NCBI GenBank assembly: GCA_944389145.1
Contig: CALXLH010000008.1
Location: 1 to 64,000, forward strand
Length of the DNA: 64,000 nucleotides
Origin: an uncultured Spirochaetaceae bacterium
GTDB lineage: Bacteria; Spirochaetota; Spirochaetia; Sphaerochaetales; Sphaerochaetaceae
Reading direction: 5' to 3'
Shown here: positions 8,184-16,702 of the stretch, one piece after another
Layout: each line of letters starts with the position of its first letter
How positions within the stretch are numbered: position 1 is the stretch's first letter
Notes under the pieces: model-generated
Seen by the model: the letters and a program-made list of their open reading frames with translations, nothing else
What the model was told of the DNA's origin: nothing
The model's database searches: none
Position numbers and translations under genes: made by a program

Positions 8184-9446
8184 ATGCGCGTTCTGCTATT
8201 GGGATCCGGCGCGAAGGATCATGCTGTCGCCTGGTGGTTCAGCAAGAGCTGTTTCCTTTCAGCGCTCTTCGTCGCGCCTGGCAATCTCGCGACGGCGAAG
8301 TTCGCGACGAATCTTCCGTCGGTGAATATCGCAGACCCAGGGGATGTCTATCAGGCATGTGTCGATAACAGGATAGACTTCGTCTTCATCGGCACGGAGA
8401 CACCGCTGTTCACAGGCGTCGTGAAATACCTCACCGACAGGGGGATAGAGACGTTCGGCGCCCCATCCGGATCACTCAAGCTCGAAGGCAGCAGGGCCTT
8501 CTCCCGCGCATTCTCCGCAAGGCACAATATCCCAGTGCCGCGAGGATCCTTCTTCTCCGACAAGGACAGCCTCAGGAAGTATCTGGAGCGTCATAAGGGC
8601 GAGACATTCATCATAAAGAGCAACTCTGTCGCGCCATCGCGCATAATGCTCTCATCCAGCGACACCGAGGCGCTGATGAGATTCGCTGAGACGCTGTTTC
8701 CGAAAGGGGATGTGCTTCTTGAGGAATGCCTTGACGGCGTTCCTGCGACATGCACGCTCCTGGTAGACAGGAATGGCTATCTCGCGCTTCCCGTCACCAG
8801 CGATTACATGAGGAAGAGCGCCGATGACCAGACACCTACGGGAGGAATGGGCGCGATCTGTCCCGTCCCGATGCTTGAGCGGCTGAAGGATAAGATAAAG
8901 GAGAAGATCATCGATCCCACGCTCTATGGCATGCAGGTAGAGCAGCTATCGTACAAAGGCGTGCTTACGCTCTCCATGATGATCAGGAACAATGAGGAGC
9001 CATACCTCGTCGACTACCATGTAAGGCTCAACGACCCGGCAACGCAGGCTATGGTACCGCTTATCAACACGGATATCATCTCTCTGCTGTACGCCATGAG
9101 GGACGACAGGATAGGAACGATGGAGCTATCGGTCTCCGATAAGTGTGCCGTTGCCGTCGTGCTGGCCTCGGAAGGCTACCCTCTCCACCCGCTGATCGGA
9201 AGAGAGGTCCACGGACTTTCCGCAAGGCTCATGGAACCGCTGTCAGATACGCCAAACGTATTCATAGGAGCGATACAGGAGGACGATGAGGGCAAGGCCA
9301 TCACCACCGGAGGCAGGAACATAACCATAGTCGGCAAGGGAGGAAACCTTCAGGAAGCCAACAAGAGCGCCTATGACCTGATAAGGAAAAAGGCGTTCCG
9401 CAACCTCTGGTACAGGGAGGATATAGGAAACGCCTACTTCGAGTGA
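8184..9446 (+). CDS. PurD (GAR synthetase)-like ATP-grasp protein with altered signatures
   Basis: The 420-residue protein follows PurD along its whole length: VLLLGSGAKDHAVAW, the APGN turn, FGAPSGSLKLEGSRAFSRAF, LLEECLDGVPAT, PTGGMGAICPVP and a C-terminal domain ending with TTGGRNITIVGKGG. Key places differ. The ATP-grasp lysine loop, normally KADGLAAGKGV, reads KSNSVAPSRIM. The metal-binding signature, normally EFNARFGDPETQ, reads DYHVRLNDPATQ, so Glu, Asn and the final Glu are replaced. It may be a non-catalytic or repurposed paralogue. The start at 8184 is set by AAAGGAGG five nt upstream; an upstream TTG frame start at 8154 lacks one. No other purine genes are nearby. Confidence 0.75.
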   Translation: MRVLLLGSGAKDHAVAWWFSKSCFLSALFVAPGNLATAKFATNLPSVNIADPGDVYQACVDNRIDFVFIGTETPLFTGVVKYLTDRGIETFGAPSGSLKLEGSRAFSRAFSARHNIPVPRGSFFSDKDSLRKYLERHKGETFIIKSNSVAPSRIMLSSSDTEALMRFAETLFPKGDVLLEECLDGVPATCTLLVDRNGYLALPVTSDYMRKSADDQTPTGGMGAICPVPMLERLKDKIKEKIIDPTLYGMQVEQLSYKGVLTLSMMIRNNEEPYLVDYHVRLNDPATQAMVPLINTDIISLLYAMRDDRIGTMELSVSDKCAVAVVLASEGYPLHPLIGREVHGLSARLMEPLSDTPNVFIGAIQEDDEGKAITTGGRNITIVGKGGNLQEANKSAYDLIRKKAFRNLWYREDIGNAYFE

Positions 9447-10187
9447 TCAGGTTCTTCTGAACTCATAGAGAAGGATACCGGCAGCTACCGAGACATTGAG
9501 GGAGTCGATATGACCGCGCATCGGTATCGATACGATATGATCGCAGTTCTTCCTCACCAGCTGTGATATCCCATCGCCCTCGCTGCCCATGACGATCGCG
9601 CTGCGCCTTGCGAAATCCAATGCATATGAGGACTCTCCTGCCATATCTGCGCCATAGATCCAGAATCCGTTGTCCTTAAGCGTCGCTATGGCTCTCGAGA
9701 GGTTCGTCACCACCGATATAGGCACATACTGCGCGGCTCCTGAGGAGACCTTCACGACAGTCTCGTTCGCCTGTACCGAACGACGCTCAGGGATTATGAC
9801 AAGAGAGACACCGAACTGATCCGCAGAGCGGAGGATCGCTCCAAGGTTATGGGGATCCGTGATTCCGTCAAGGATGAGGACCAAGGCCTCATCGCCCTCG
9901 GACAGCGACGAGCAGAACTCCTCCACTCCGATCTCCTGAAGCCTTGACGCACCGCGTCGCGGCCCTCCCATGTCCAGCAATGCACCCCTCAGGTCAGCTC
10001 CTGGAAGCATCCTCGACAGCTCATCGCGGGAGACCTTCTTCACCGCGACCTTGCCGGTAAGGCGTGCCTCGCGTATCAGGTTATCGAGCTTCTCGCTCCT
10101 GCTCCTCTCCACGAAGAGCGTTGATCCCATTCCGGCCTTCTTCAAGGCCTCCTCTATGGCATGATGCCCGTAGATCTTCTCACCCAT
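9447..10187 (-). CDS. rlmB: SpoU-family RNA 2'-O-methyltransferase (23S rRNA Gm2251 type)
   Basis: This 246-residue SPOUT methyltransferase has an N-terminal L30e-like substrate-binding domain (starting KIYGHHAIEEAL) and a C-terminal knotted domain with the three SpoU motifs: LDGITDPHNLGAILRSAD, IVMGSEGDGI and IPMRGHIDSLNVSVAAGILLYE. Length and motifs fit RlmB/TrmH3, which methylates 23S rRNA using S-adenosylmethionine. The start codon overlaps the dnaJ stop (TGATG), so it is the last gene of the grpE-dnaK-dnaJ operon. Its stop directly abuts the stop of the convergent PurD-like gene (TGATCA). Confidence 0.92.
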   Translation of the reverse strand: MGEKIYGHHAIEEALKKAGMGSTLFVERSRSEKLDNLIREARLTGKVAVKKVSRDELSRMLPGADLRGALLDMGGPRRGASRLQEIGVEEFCSSLSEGDEALVLILDGITDPHNLGAILRSADQFGVSLVIIPERRSVQANETVVKVSSGAAQYVPISVVTNLSRAIATLKDNGFWIYGADMAGESSYALDFARRSAIVMGSEGDGISQLVRKNCDHIVSIPMRGHIDSLNVSVAAGILLYEFRRT

Positions 10188-11299
10188 CAGCCTCTGAACT
10201 CCATAGGCTCCGGCCTCGTAGTCTCCTTGAGTTCCGCAGCAAGCTCCTTCATCAATCCCTTGGCCTTCATCGAAAGGCGCTTGGGAATCTCGACAACGAT
10301 CCTCAGATACATATCACCGCAGCCCTTGCCGTTCAGCACAGGCACCCCCTTGCCCTTCAGCCTGAGCATCGTTCCGGACTGTATGCCGGACGGAATCTCC
10401 ACAGACACCTCCGAGCCATCGATCGTCGGTACGAATATAGAGGCGCCAAGCGTGGCCTGGGCCATGGATACAGGAACCTGCAGATAGACATCCTGTCCCT
10501 CACGGACGAAATATCTGTCAGGACGCACGGATATGAACAGCACAAGATCTCCCGCCGGTCCGCCATTGGTTCCCTCGTCGCCCTTTCCCCTCAGGGTAAG
10601 ACGGGCTCCGTTATCCACGCCGGCAGGTATCGTCACCATGAGCTTCTCCCGCTTGGATACGGTTCCCGTACCATGGCAGGTAGCACATGGATTATCTATC
10701 ACATAGCCCTTGCCTCCGCAGGCCCGGCATGTAGTCGCGACCTGGAAGAATCCAGAGCCTTGCGTGACACGTCCGCTTCCGCCGCAGGTAGGACAGGCAT
10801 GACGTCCGCTTCCGCCCTCTCCCGAACAGCTTTCGCACTTAACCTTATGAGAGAAGGATATCTCCTTCTTGCAGCCGAACGCGGCCTCCTTGAAGTCTAT
10901 GGTGAGATCATAGCGGAATGAGGCACCTGGCTCTCCCTGGGAGCGCGACGAGCGGGCACGGCCGCCGCCGAAGAAGGATGAGAAGATATCCTCGAATCCG
11001 CCAGCACCACCGAATATATCAGAGAAATCACGATAGACATTGGAATAATTGCCTGCAGCCCCTCCCTGAAAACCATTCATGCCGCTGAAGCCGAACTGAT
11101 CATAGGCACTGCGCTTCTGAGGATCGGAAAGCACCTCATAGGCCTCGCTCGCCTCCTTGAATCTCTCCTCAGCAGCCTTGTCATTCGGATGGGTATCGGG
11201 ATGATTGGCCAAGGCAATCTTCCTGTATGCCTTCTTTATCTCCTCCTCGGTAGCTGTCTTGGAAACCCCAAGGACCTCATAATAATCTCTCTTCGCCAT
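10187..11299 (-). CDS. dnaJ: Chaperone DnaJ
   Basis: A complete 370-residue type I Hsp40. The J domain has HPD at residues 33-35, followed by a Gly/Phe-rich region. Four zinc-binding repeats follow ([32 protein letters not shown]), and then the substrate-binding C-terminal domains. It stimulates DnaK ATPase and delivers clients. The ATG at 11299 was chosen because AAAGGGGAG precedes it and [11 protein letters not shown] is the family start; an upstream in-frame codon would add ten unsupported residues. Confidence 0.98.
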   Translation of the reverse strand: MAKRDYYEVLGVSKTATEEEIKKAYRKIALANHPDTHPNDKAAEERFKEASEAYEVLSDPQKRSAYDQFGFSGMNGFQGGAAGNYSNVYRDFSDIFGGAGGFEDIFSSFFGGGRARSSRSQGEPGASFRYDLTIDFKEAAFGCKKEISFSHKVKCESCSGEGGSGRHACPTCGGSGRVTQGSGFFQVATTCRACGGKGYVIDNPCATCHGTGTVSKREKLMVTIPAGVDNGARLTLRGKGDEGTNGGPAGDLVLFISVRPDRYFVREGQDVYLQVPVSMAQATLGASIFVPTIDGSEVSVEIPSGIQSGTMLRLKGKGVPVLNGKGCGDMYLRIVVEIPKRLSMKAKGLMKELAAELKETTRPEPMEFRG

Positions 11300-11320
11300 A
11301 CCTCTCCCCTTTACGGCAGA

Positions 11321-11344
11321 AAGCAGCATGCTTCCATGCTGCTT
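11321..11344 (-). other. Hairpin between dnaK and dnaJ
   Basis: A perfect 10-bp inverted repeat, AAGCAGCATG with CATGCTGCTT (11321-11330 and 11335-11344), has a 4-nt loop. It sits between dnaK and dnaJ without a strong U-tract. It may lower dnaJ expression relative to dnaK or protect the 3' end of the processed dnaK mRNA. Confidence 0.55.
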
Positions 11345-11365
11345 CCACCGATCCCTGAAAATGCC

Positions 11366-13297
11366 TTATTTGACTTCTTCAAAGTCCGCGTCCATCGTGC
11401 TTCCGTCATTCCCGTTGCCCGAGGATGATGAAGCAGAGGAAGAACTATCCGCAGAACCCTGTGAAGGTCCCTGCTGAGACTGCTGCTGGGCACTCTCATA
11501 GACCTTCTGCCCAAGCTCCATGGAGACCTGCTGCAGGTGCTCCGTCTTGCTCTTGATATCCTCAGGAGAAGCAGATGCATTGGCCAGGGTATCCTTAAGC
11601 TCCTGGATCGCGCTCTCGATATTGCTCCTCTCGGACGGTCCGATCTTGTCACCATAGTCCTTGAGAGCCTTCTCGGTCGAGTAGACGATGCTCTCGGCGT
11701 TGTTCCTAGCCTCGATGCCCTCCCTTGCCTTCTTATCCTCTGCGGCATGGGCCTCGGCATCCTTGACCATCTTATCGATCTCCTGCTCCGAAAGCCCAGA
11801 GGAGGATTCGATCCTGATCTTCTGCTCCTTACCGGTTCCAAGGTCCTTGGCGGAGACATGGACTATGCCGTTCGCGTCGATATCGAACGTAACCTCGATC
11901 TGAGGTACTCCACGCGGTGCCGGAGCGATTCCCTCAAGATTGAATGTTCCGAGCGTCCTGTTCTGCGAGGCAAGCTCCCTCTCTCCCTGCAATACGTGGA
12001 TGGATACCGCAGTCTGGCCATCGGAAGCGGTAGAGAAGATCTGGCTCTTGCGGGTAGGAATCGTCGTATTCCTCTCGATGAGCTTCGTGCATACTCCGCC
12101 AAGCGTCTCGATACCAAGCGAAAGCGGAGTGACATCGAGCAGAAGCACATCCTTGACGTCTCCCTTGAGGATTCCGCCCTGGATCGCGGCTCCTACGGCA
12201 ACGACCTCGTCAGGATTGACTCCCTTATGCGGCTCCTTGCCGAAAAGCTCCTTTACCAGTGCCTGAACGGCAGGGATCCTGGAAGATCCACCGACGAGGA
12301 TGACCTCATCTACCCCGCTTGCAGTGATGCCGGCATCGCGAAGCGCGTTCTGGCAAGGAATCTTCGATCTCTCGATCACAGGTGCGATCATCTGCTCGAA
12401 CTTCGCCCTGGAAAGCTCCATCTGGAGATGAAGCGGGCCATTGGCATTCGCAGTGATGAACGGCAGGTTGATCGTGGTCGTCATCGCAGAAGAAAGCGTT
12501 ATCTTAGCCTGCTCCGCAGCCTCCTTCAGCCTCTGAAGGGCCATCTTGTCCTTAGAGAGGTCAACGCCGTTGCGCTGCTTGAAATCAGCCACCATCCAGT
12601 CAATGAGGACCTGGTCGATATTATCACCGCCAAGATGGGTATCGCCATTAGTAGACTTTACCTCGAACACTCCATCGCCAAGCTCCAGGATAGAGATATC
12701 GAAGGTGCCGCCGCCGAAATCATATACGGCGATCGTCTCCTCCTTGTCGTTCTTATCCTTTCCGAAGCCATAGGCAAGAGCAGCAGCCGTAGGCTCATTG
12801 ACGATCCTCTTGACATCGAGTCCAGCAATCCTTCCGGCATCCTTCGTAGCCTGGCGCTGCGCATCATTGAAATACGCAGGAACGGTGATGACAGCCTCCG
12901 TGACAGGCTCGCCAAGATAATCCTCGGCAGTCTTCTTCATCTTCTGAAGGACGATGGCCGAGATCTCCTGAGGAGAGTACTCCTTGCCCCTTATATCTAC
13001 CTTGATCTCATCACCGGCTCCAGCCACCACCTTATAAGGAACCATCTTAAGCTCCTCGGATACCTCATGGTACTTACGTCCCATGAATCTCTTGATAGAG
13101 TAGACGGTGTTCTCAGGATTCGTAACCATCTGGTTCTTAGCCGGCTTGCCGACAAGCCTGTCAGAATCAGTGAATCCAACCACGGACGGGGTTGTCCTAT
13201 CGCCTTCGCTATTAGCGATGACGACTGGCTCGTTCCCCTCCATAACGGCAACGCAGCTATTGGTCGTTCCCAAGTCTATACCAATTATCTTTCCCAT
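11366..13297 (-). CDS. dnaK: Chaperone DnaK (Hsp70)
   Basis: A full-length Hsp70 of 643 residues. The N-terminal ATPase domain starts [20 protein letters not shown] and contains [34 protein letters not shown] and [12 protein letters not shown]. The substrate-binding domain starts around [14 protein letters not shown], and a helical lid ends in a Gln/Ser-rich tail that finishes MDADFEEVK, close to the EEVK terminus usual in bacterial DnaK. It is the second gene of the grpE-dnaK-dnaJ-rlmB operon. No CIRCE operator is visible upstream. Confidence 0.99.
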   Translation of the reverse strand: MGKIIGIDLGTTNSCVAVMEGNEPVVIANSEGDRTTPSVVGFTDSDRLVGKPAKNQMVTNPENTVYSIKRFMGRKYHEVSEELKMVPYKVVAGAGDEIKVDIRGKEYSPQEISAIVLQKMKKTAEDYLGEPVTEAVITVPAYFNDAQRQATKDAGRIAGLDVKRIVNEPTAAALAYGFGKDKNDKEETIAVYDFGGGTFDISILELGDGVFEVKSTNGDTHLGGDNIDQVLIDWMVADFKQRNGVDLSKDKMALQRLKEAAEQAKITLSSAMTTTINLPFITANANGPLHLQMELSRAKFEQMIAPVIERSKIPCQNALRDAGITASGVDEVILVGGSSRIPAVQALVKELFGKEPHKGVNPDEVVAVGAAIQGGILKGDVKDVLLLDVTPLSLGIETLGGVCTKLIERNTTIPTRKSQIFSTASDGQTAVSIHVLQGERELASQNRTLGTFNLEGIAPAPRGVPQIEVTFDIDANGIVHVSAKDLGTGKEQKIRIESSSGLSEQEIDKMVKDAEAHAAEDKKAREGIEARNNAESIVYSTEKALKDYGDKIGPSERSNIESAIQELKDTLANASASPEDIKSKTEHLQQVSMELGQKVYESAQQQSQQGPSQGSADSSSSASSSSGNGNDGSTMDADFEEVK

Positions 13298-13388
13298 TTT
13301 ATCTTCTCTCCATATATCGTTTTATCAAGCATCATCAGGTAGCTTCCACCACCCATCACCGCAAAGATAATAAAGCCATGGCCAATCG

Positions 13389-13997
13389 TCAATTCCTTTT
13401 AGGCTTGCCGACTACCACCTTTGCGCTCCTGAGGACCTTTCCATGAAGCTTATAGCCTTTCATGAACACCTGGAGCACCTTCTCCTTATCCAGGCCTTCC
13501 TCTTCCTTGACCATGCAGGCTTCCATCTGAGAAGGATCGAAGTCCTCTCCGTCAGGGGAGAACTGCTCCAGCCCCCAGTTCGTGCTGAGTATGGACTTCA
13601 GCTGGCTCTCGACCATGGAGACTCCGGTCTTTATCGTCTCCACATCCTGCGTCTTCTCCGCAGCCTCGATAGCCCTTGAGAAGTTATCAAGCGGATCCAG
13701 GAGATCCCGGATGATTGACTCATTGGCATACTTGACGGCATTCTCCTTCTCCTGACGGAGCCTCTTCTTGTAGTTCTCCATCTCGGCGGCAGAACGCAGC
13801 ATCTGGTCCTTCAGATCGGCAATCTCGGCCTCAAGATCCTTCACCTTAGCCTCAAGGGCAGCCTTGCCATCATCCTCAGCTACTGCCTCTTCAGCTCCCT
13901 TGGCATCCTCGGAAGCCTGAGTCTCCTCAGCCATCATCTCTTCCTTCTTCTCTTCCTCAGACATATTCCCTCTCTTCTTGTTCTTCCTTCGTGACAT
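13389..13997 (-). CDS. grpE: Nucleotide exchange factor GrpE
   Basis: The 202-residue protein has a long acidic N-terminal tail, a coiled-coil stretch (LEAKVKDLEAEIADLKDQ) and the GrpE domain ending LHGKVLRSAKVVVGKP. It releases ADP from DnaK. The ATG at 13997 is supported by AAGGAG six nt upstream, although a second Met at residue 12 is possible. It is the first gene of the chaperone operon. Confidence 0.97.
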   Translation of the reverse strand: MSRRKNKKRGNMSEEEKKEEMMAEETQASEDAKGAEEAVAEDDGKAALEAKVKDLEAEIADLKDQMLRSAAEMENYKKRLRQEKENAVKYANESIIRDLLDPLDNFSRAIEAAEKTQDVETIKTGVSMVESQLKSILSTNWGLEQFSPDGEDFDPSQMEACMVKEEEGLDKEKVLQVFMKGYKLHGKVLRSAKVVVGKPKRN

Positions 13998-14025
13998 TCA
14001 AGCTCCTTAGAACGCACACATGATG

Positions 14026-14054
14026 AATGTAATAATGTCAGGCCGTAGAGTCAA
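14026..14054 (-). promoter_or_regulatory. Promoter of the grpE-dnaK-dnaJ-rlmB operon
   Basis: On the minus strand, TTGACT (14049-14054), a 17-nt spacer and TACATT (14026-14031) form a sigma-70-type promoter. No inverted repeat of the CIRCE type (TTAGCACTC...GAGTGCTAA) overlaps it, so HrcA control is not supported. Confidence 0.6.
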
Positions 14055-14094
14055 ATGAGGCATCGTGCCGAAGGGTGCGGAGGACAAAGGAATA

Positions 14095-14113
14095 CCGCTG
14101 CTCAATGCAGCGG
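14095..14113 (-). terminator. Hairpin after the coiled-coil protein gene
   Basis: CCGCTGC and GCAGCGG (14095-14101 and 14107-14113) form a 7-bp stem with a 5-nt loop just downstream of the minus-strand coiled-coil gene. The following bases, TATTCCTTTG, are only weakly U-rich, so termination may be partial. Confidence 0.4.
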
Positions 14114-14134
14114 CATCAGAAGCCTTAATGTGAC

Positions 14135-15994
14135 TCATTCATCATCAGAGAGATCGACATCCTCCACGCTGCCTGTGAAGATATCATCGGGGAACTCCTC
14201 GATCATCTCCTCAGGCTTCTTCTTCGGAACATCCTTCTTAGCCTCGGCACTCTCCTTCTGCAATGAGGCTATCTGGAGCTTCAGGCGGACGAGGGCAGCC
14301 TCCTCGTTGATCCGCTGTGCCTTGGAGCTCTGCATATCGCTCTGAAGCTTCTCCAGCTCCTTTGAACGCTCAGCGATCTCTCCGTCAAGCTTACCTCTCT
14401 CCTGCTGCACGGTGAAGAGCTCCTCGCGGGTACGGGTTATCTGCTCAGAGAGTGCGGAGAGCTGATCCTCTGATATCTTGATCTTCCCTTCGAGCTCCTT
14501 GAGCCTGTCGACAGCATCGGCTATCTTCCCCTGCTCGCCCTCGGAGAGCATGGCAATCGTCTCGCGCGTATCCTGCACCCTGTCAGCGAGGGTCTTTATG
14601 AATGAGGAGCCATCATCCATGATCTTCTGATAGCGCTCCTCGATCTCGCCTATCATGGAATCAAAGCCCTTCTGCAAGGCATCGCGGCTTGATGATATGA
14701 AGACATTGCGGTCAGCATCGAGCGCGGCCCTTGCTCCTTCAGCATTCTGAAGCGCCTCCTGAACCGTCCTCTTCGTATTCTCCTCAGCATCAATGCCGGT
14801 ACGCCTAAGCTCCTCCACAAGTCCCTTGAGCGACTCCTCTTCATCTCCCATCTTCCTCATAAGATCTGAGAGCGCCGCCTCTATGGACTCCTTCTTCTCG
14901 CTCATAGCCGCATCAAACGATGAGGAAATCTCGCCAGAGAGCGATGAGAAGGACTCTTCCTTCTCCTTGATCATCGAATCGACACGGCGGGAAAGCTCAT
15001 CGGCGCTATCGGCAAGAAGAGTCTTCCGTCTCTCAACCTCGGCATCCGCAGAGGCATTGAGCTGATCGAGCCTCTCCCGGACTCCGGATACGGCTGCCTC
15101 GATCTCGCCTTTCACCTCCTCGCTCCTGCTCTCGACAGATGACACGAAGGATGAAAGGGCCGTGTCAGCAGAGGAACGGATCGCGCTATCCTTCTCCTCA
15201 AGCATGGAAAGCGTCGACTCAAGCTCACCGCGAAGGCCGTCAAGGCTCTTCTTCCCTTCCTCTAGGCTGCGGAGTATATCTTCCCGCCTGTTCTCCGTAT
15301 CTATGGTAGCGTCCTCGGCCTTACGCATCTCATCAGCGGAAAACGCCTCGAACTCAGACCTGAGCGATCCTACATAATCACCGAAATCGGTGCGGAAGCG
15401 GCCGAGCGTCGCGGCAAACTCCTGAAGCATATCCTGATTCTCATTCCTCTGGACCTCAGCCGCCGACTTCAGGCTCTCCTGGGTAGAGGCAACGAGGCGC
15501 ACATAATCAGCCTTGAGATCCTGAAGCTGTCCGGTAAGGCGCTCCGCCTCGCTCTGGAATCCCGCCACGAACTCGTTTACCGACTCAGCCTTCCTGACCT
15601 CCTGCTGTACCGCCTGGATCCTAGCCTCCGCCTGCTCTGTGGATATCCGTAGCTTCTCAAGCGCCGTCTTATAGTTCACGCAGACCGATTCCAGGGCAGC
15701 AAGGTCCTTATGATGCTGCGAAAGCGAATCAAGGGAATCCGCGACCTGCCGTACCATCGCCTCAGCCTCCCCGACCTTGGCCTCGACGGCCTGCTGGCAC
15801 TCGCGTCCCGCGGTACTGATCCTCTCTATCGTGGAAGAGGACTCGTTCCTGAACGCCTTTATCTGCATATTGATGTTCTTGAGCGTGCGTTCATTCCTGC
15901 TCTTATGCTTGAATATCCCGATCACAAGCAGGTTGAGGAAGAAAGAAACAAGAACGACCAGTACGGCGAAAACTATGTAATCCCTTGTCAGCAC
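14135..15994 (-). CDS. Membrane-anchored large coiled-coil protein (spirochaete type)
   Basis: The 619-residue protein has one N-terminal membrane segment (about residues 7-28, VFAVLVVLVSFFLNLLVIGIF) followed by about 550 residues of almost unbroken Glu/Lys/Arg/Ala/Ser-rich helix with heptad-like spacing. The last part ends in an acidic tail (EEFPDDIFTGSVEDVDLSDDE). Similar anchored coiled-coil proteins are known in spirochaetes and are thought to be structural, but the function here is unknown. The start is a GTG with a GAGAGG site upstream. It directly follows the HAD hydrolase gene and is probably in the operon ptsI-der-HAD-coiled-coil. Confidence is high for an expressed protein and moderate for the family assignment. 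Confidence 0.75.
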   Translation of the reverse strand: MLTRDYIVFAVLVVLVSFFLNLLVIGIFKHKSRNERTLKNINMQIKAFRNESSSTIERISTAGRECQQAVEAKVGEAEAMVRQVADSLDSLSQHHKDLAALESVCVNYKTALEKLRISTEQAEARIQAVQQEVRKAESVNEFVAGFQSEAERLTGQLQDLKADYVRLVASTQESLKSAAEVQRNENQDMLQEFAATLGRFRTDFGDYVGSLRSEFEAFSADEMRKAEDATIDTENRREDILRSLEEGKKSLDGLRGELESTLSMLEEKDSAIRSSADTALSSFVSSVESRSEEVKGEIEAAVSGVRERLDQLNASADAEVERRKTLLADSADELSRRVDSMIKEKEESFSSLSGEISSSFDAAMSEKKESIEAALSDLMRKMGDEEESLKGLVEELRRTGIDAEENTKRTVQEALQNAEGARAALDADRNVFISSSRDALQKGFDSMIGEIEERYQKIMDDGSSFIKTLADRVQDTRETIAMLSEGEQGKIADAVDRLKELEGKIKISEDQLSALSEQITRTREELFTVQQERGKLDGEIAERSKELEKLQSDMQSSKAQRINEEAALVRLKLQIASLQKESAEAKKDVPKKKPEEMIEEFPDDIFTGSVEDVDLSDDE

Positions 15995-16006
15995 GTTGAT
16001 AACCTC

Positions 16007-16702
16007 TCAATCTAGCACTTCGGCACTGAATTCATCCCATGACGAGAAGACCAGGTCAGCCTTACTATACACCTTACGCGAAGAGGGGGAAATAAGGGCA
16101 GCGCGCATTCCTGCTCCTTTTGCCCCTGCTATATCCTTCCTCTCGCTATCGCCTACGTAAAGGACAGCATCCGCCGGCAGCGATATCGCATCAAGCATGG
16201 CGATGAACGGAGTTGCCGATGGCTTGAGCGCGCCATAATCCTCAGAGGTTGCCTTGAAGCTGAATAGCTCCTCAACCCCTAGCGCGCGGAGCTTTACGCC
16301 TATAGGAAAATCAGAGAGGGCACAAAGAATGTAGCGCCCGGAGGCCTTCGTAAGAGCCTCCTTCATGCCAGGAAACGGCCTTATGCTCAGGAATAGCCGT
16401 TCCCATGCCGAATGGAAGACCCTGGCCTCCTTCTCCCTGAACCATTCCAGGCGACGGTCATCAGAGCCAGGATACATCAGGGCACACTCACGCCTCTGGA
16501 ATTCCTCAAAGGAGACCGGAGGATGATATTCCATCCCATCGGCCTCGCGTATCCGCTGCCGCATCATGTTATATCTGATGGCGAACGGCAGATGGAAGGC
16601 AGAGGATATCGCAAGCCTTATATCAAGCGCCCTCTTAGGATAGAGGGTCCCGTCGATATCGAAGGCGATGGCCTTGATGCCCCATTGCTCAGCGAGTCCC
16701 AT
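16007..16702 (-). CDS. HAD-superfamily hydrolase
   Basis: A 231-residue haloacid dehalogenase-like phosphatase. Motif I is FDIDGTLYP (nucleophile and acid/base Asp), motif II is ALSDFP, motif III is the Lys in GALKPSATPF, and motif IV is YVGDSERKD. A helical cap lies between motifs I and II, as in subfamily IA. The substrate, probably a small phosphorylated metabolite, cannot be named. Its start lies 14 bp inside the der gene end, so the two are co-transcribed. Confidence 0.88.
   Translation of the reverse strand: MGLAEQWGIKAIAFDIDGTLYPKRALDIRLAISSAFHLPFAIRYNMMRQRIREADGMEYHPPVSFEEFQRRECALMYPGSDDRRLEWFREKEARVFHSAWERLFLSIRPFPGMKEALTKASGRYILCALSDFPIGVKLRALGVEELFSFKATSEDYGALKPSATPFIAMLDAISLPADAVLYVGDSERKDIAGAKGAGMRAALISPSSRKVYSKADLVFSSWDEFSAEVLD

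Noticed and set aside
11537-13342. 601-codon open frame on the plus strand opposite dnaK
   Set aside because: It mirrors the dnaK coding strand, has no ribosome binding site or recognisable domain, and such long antisense frames are common opposite highly biased dnaK genes.
13998-14134. CIRCE operator upstream of grpE
   Set aside because: No TTAGCACTC-N9-GAGTGCTAA or close variant; only a sigma-70-like promoter is seen.
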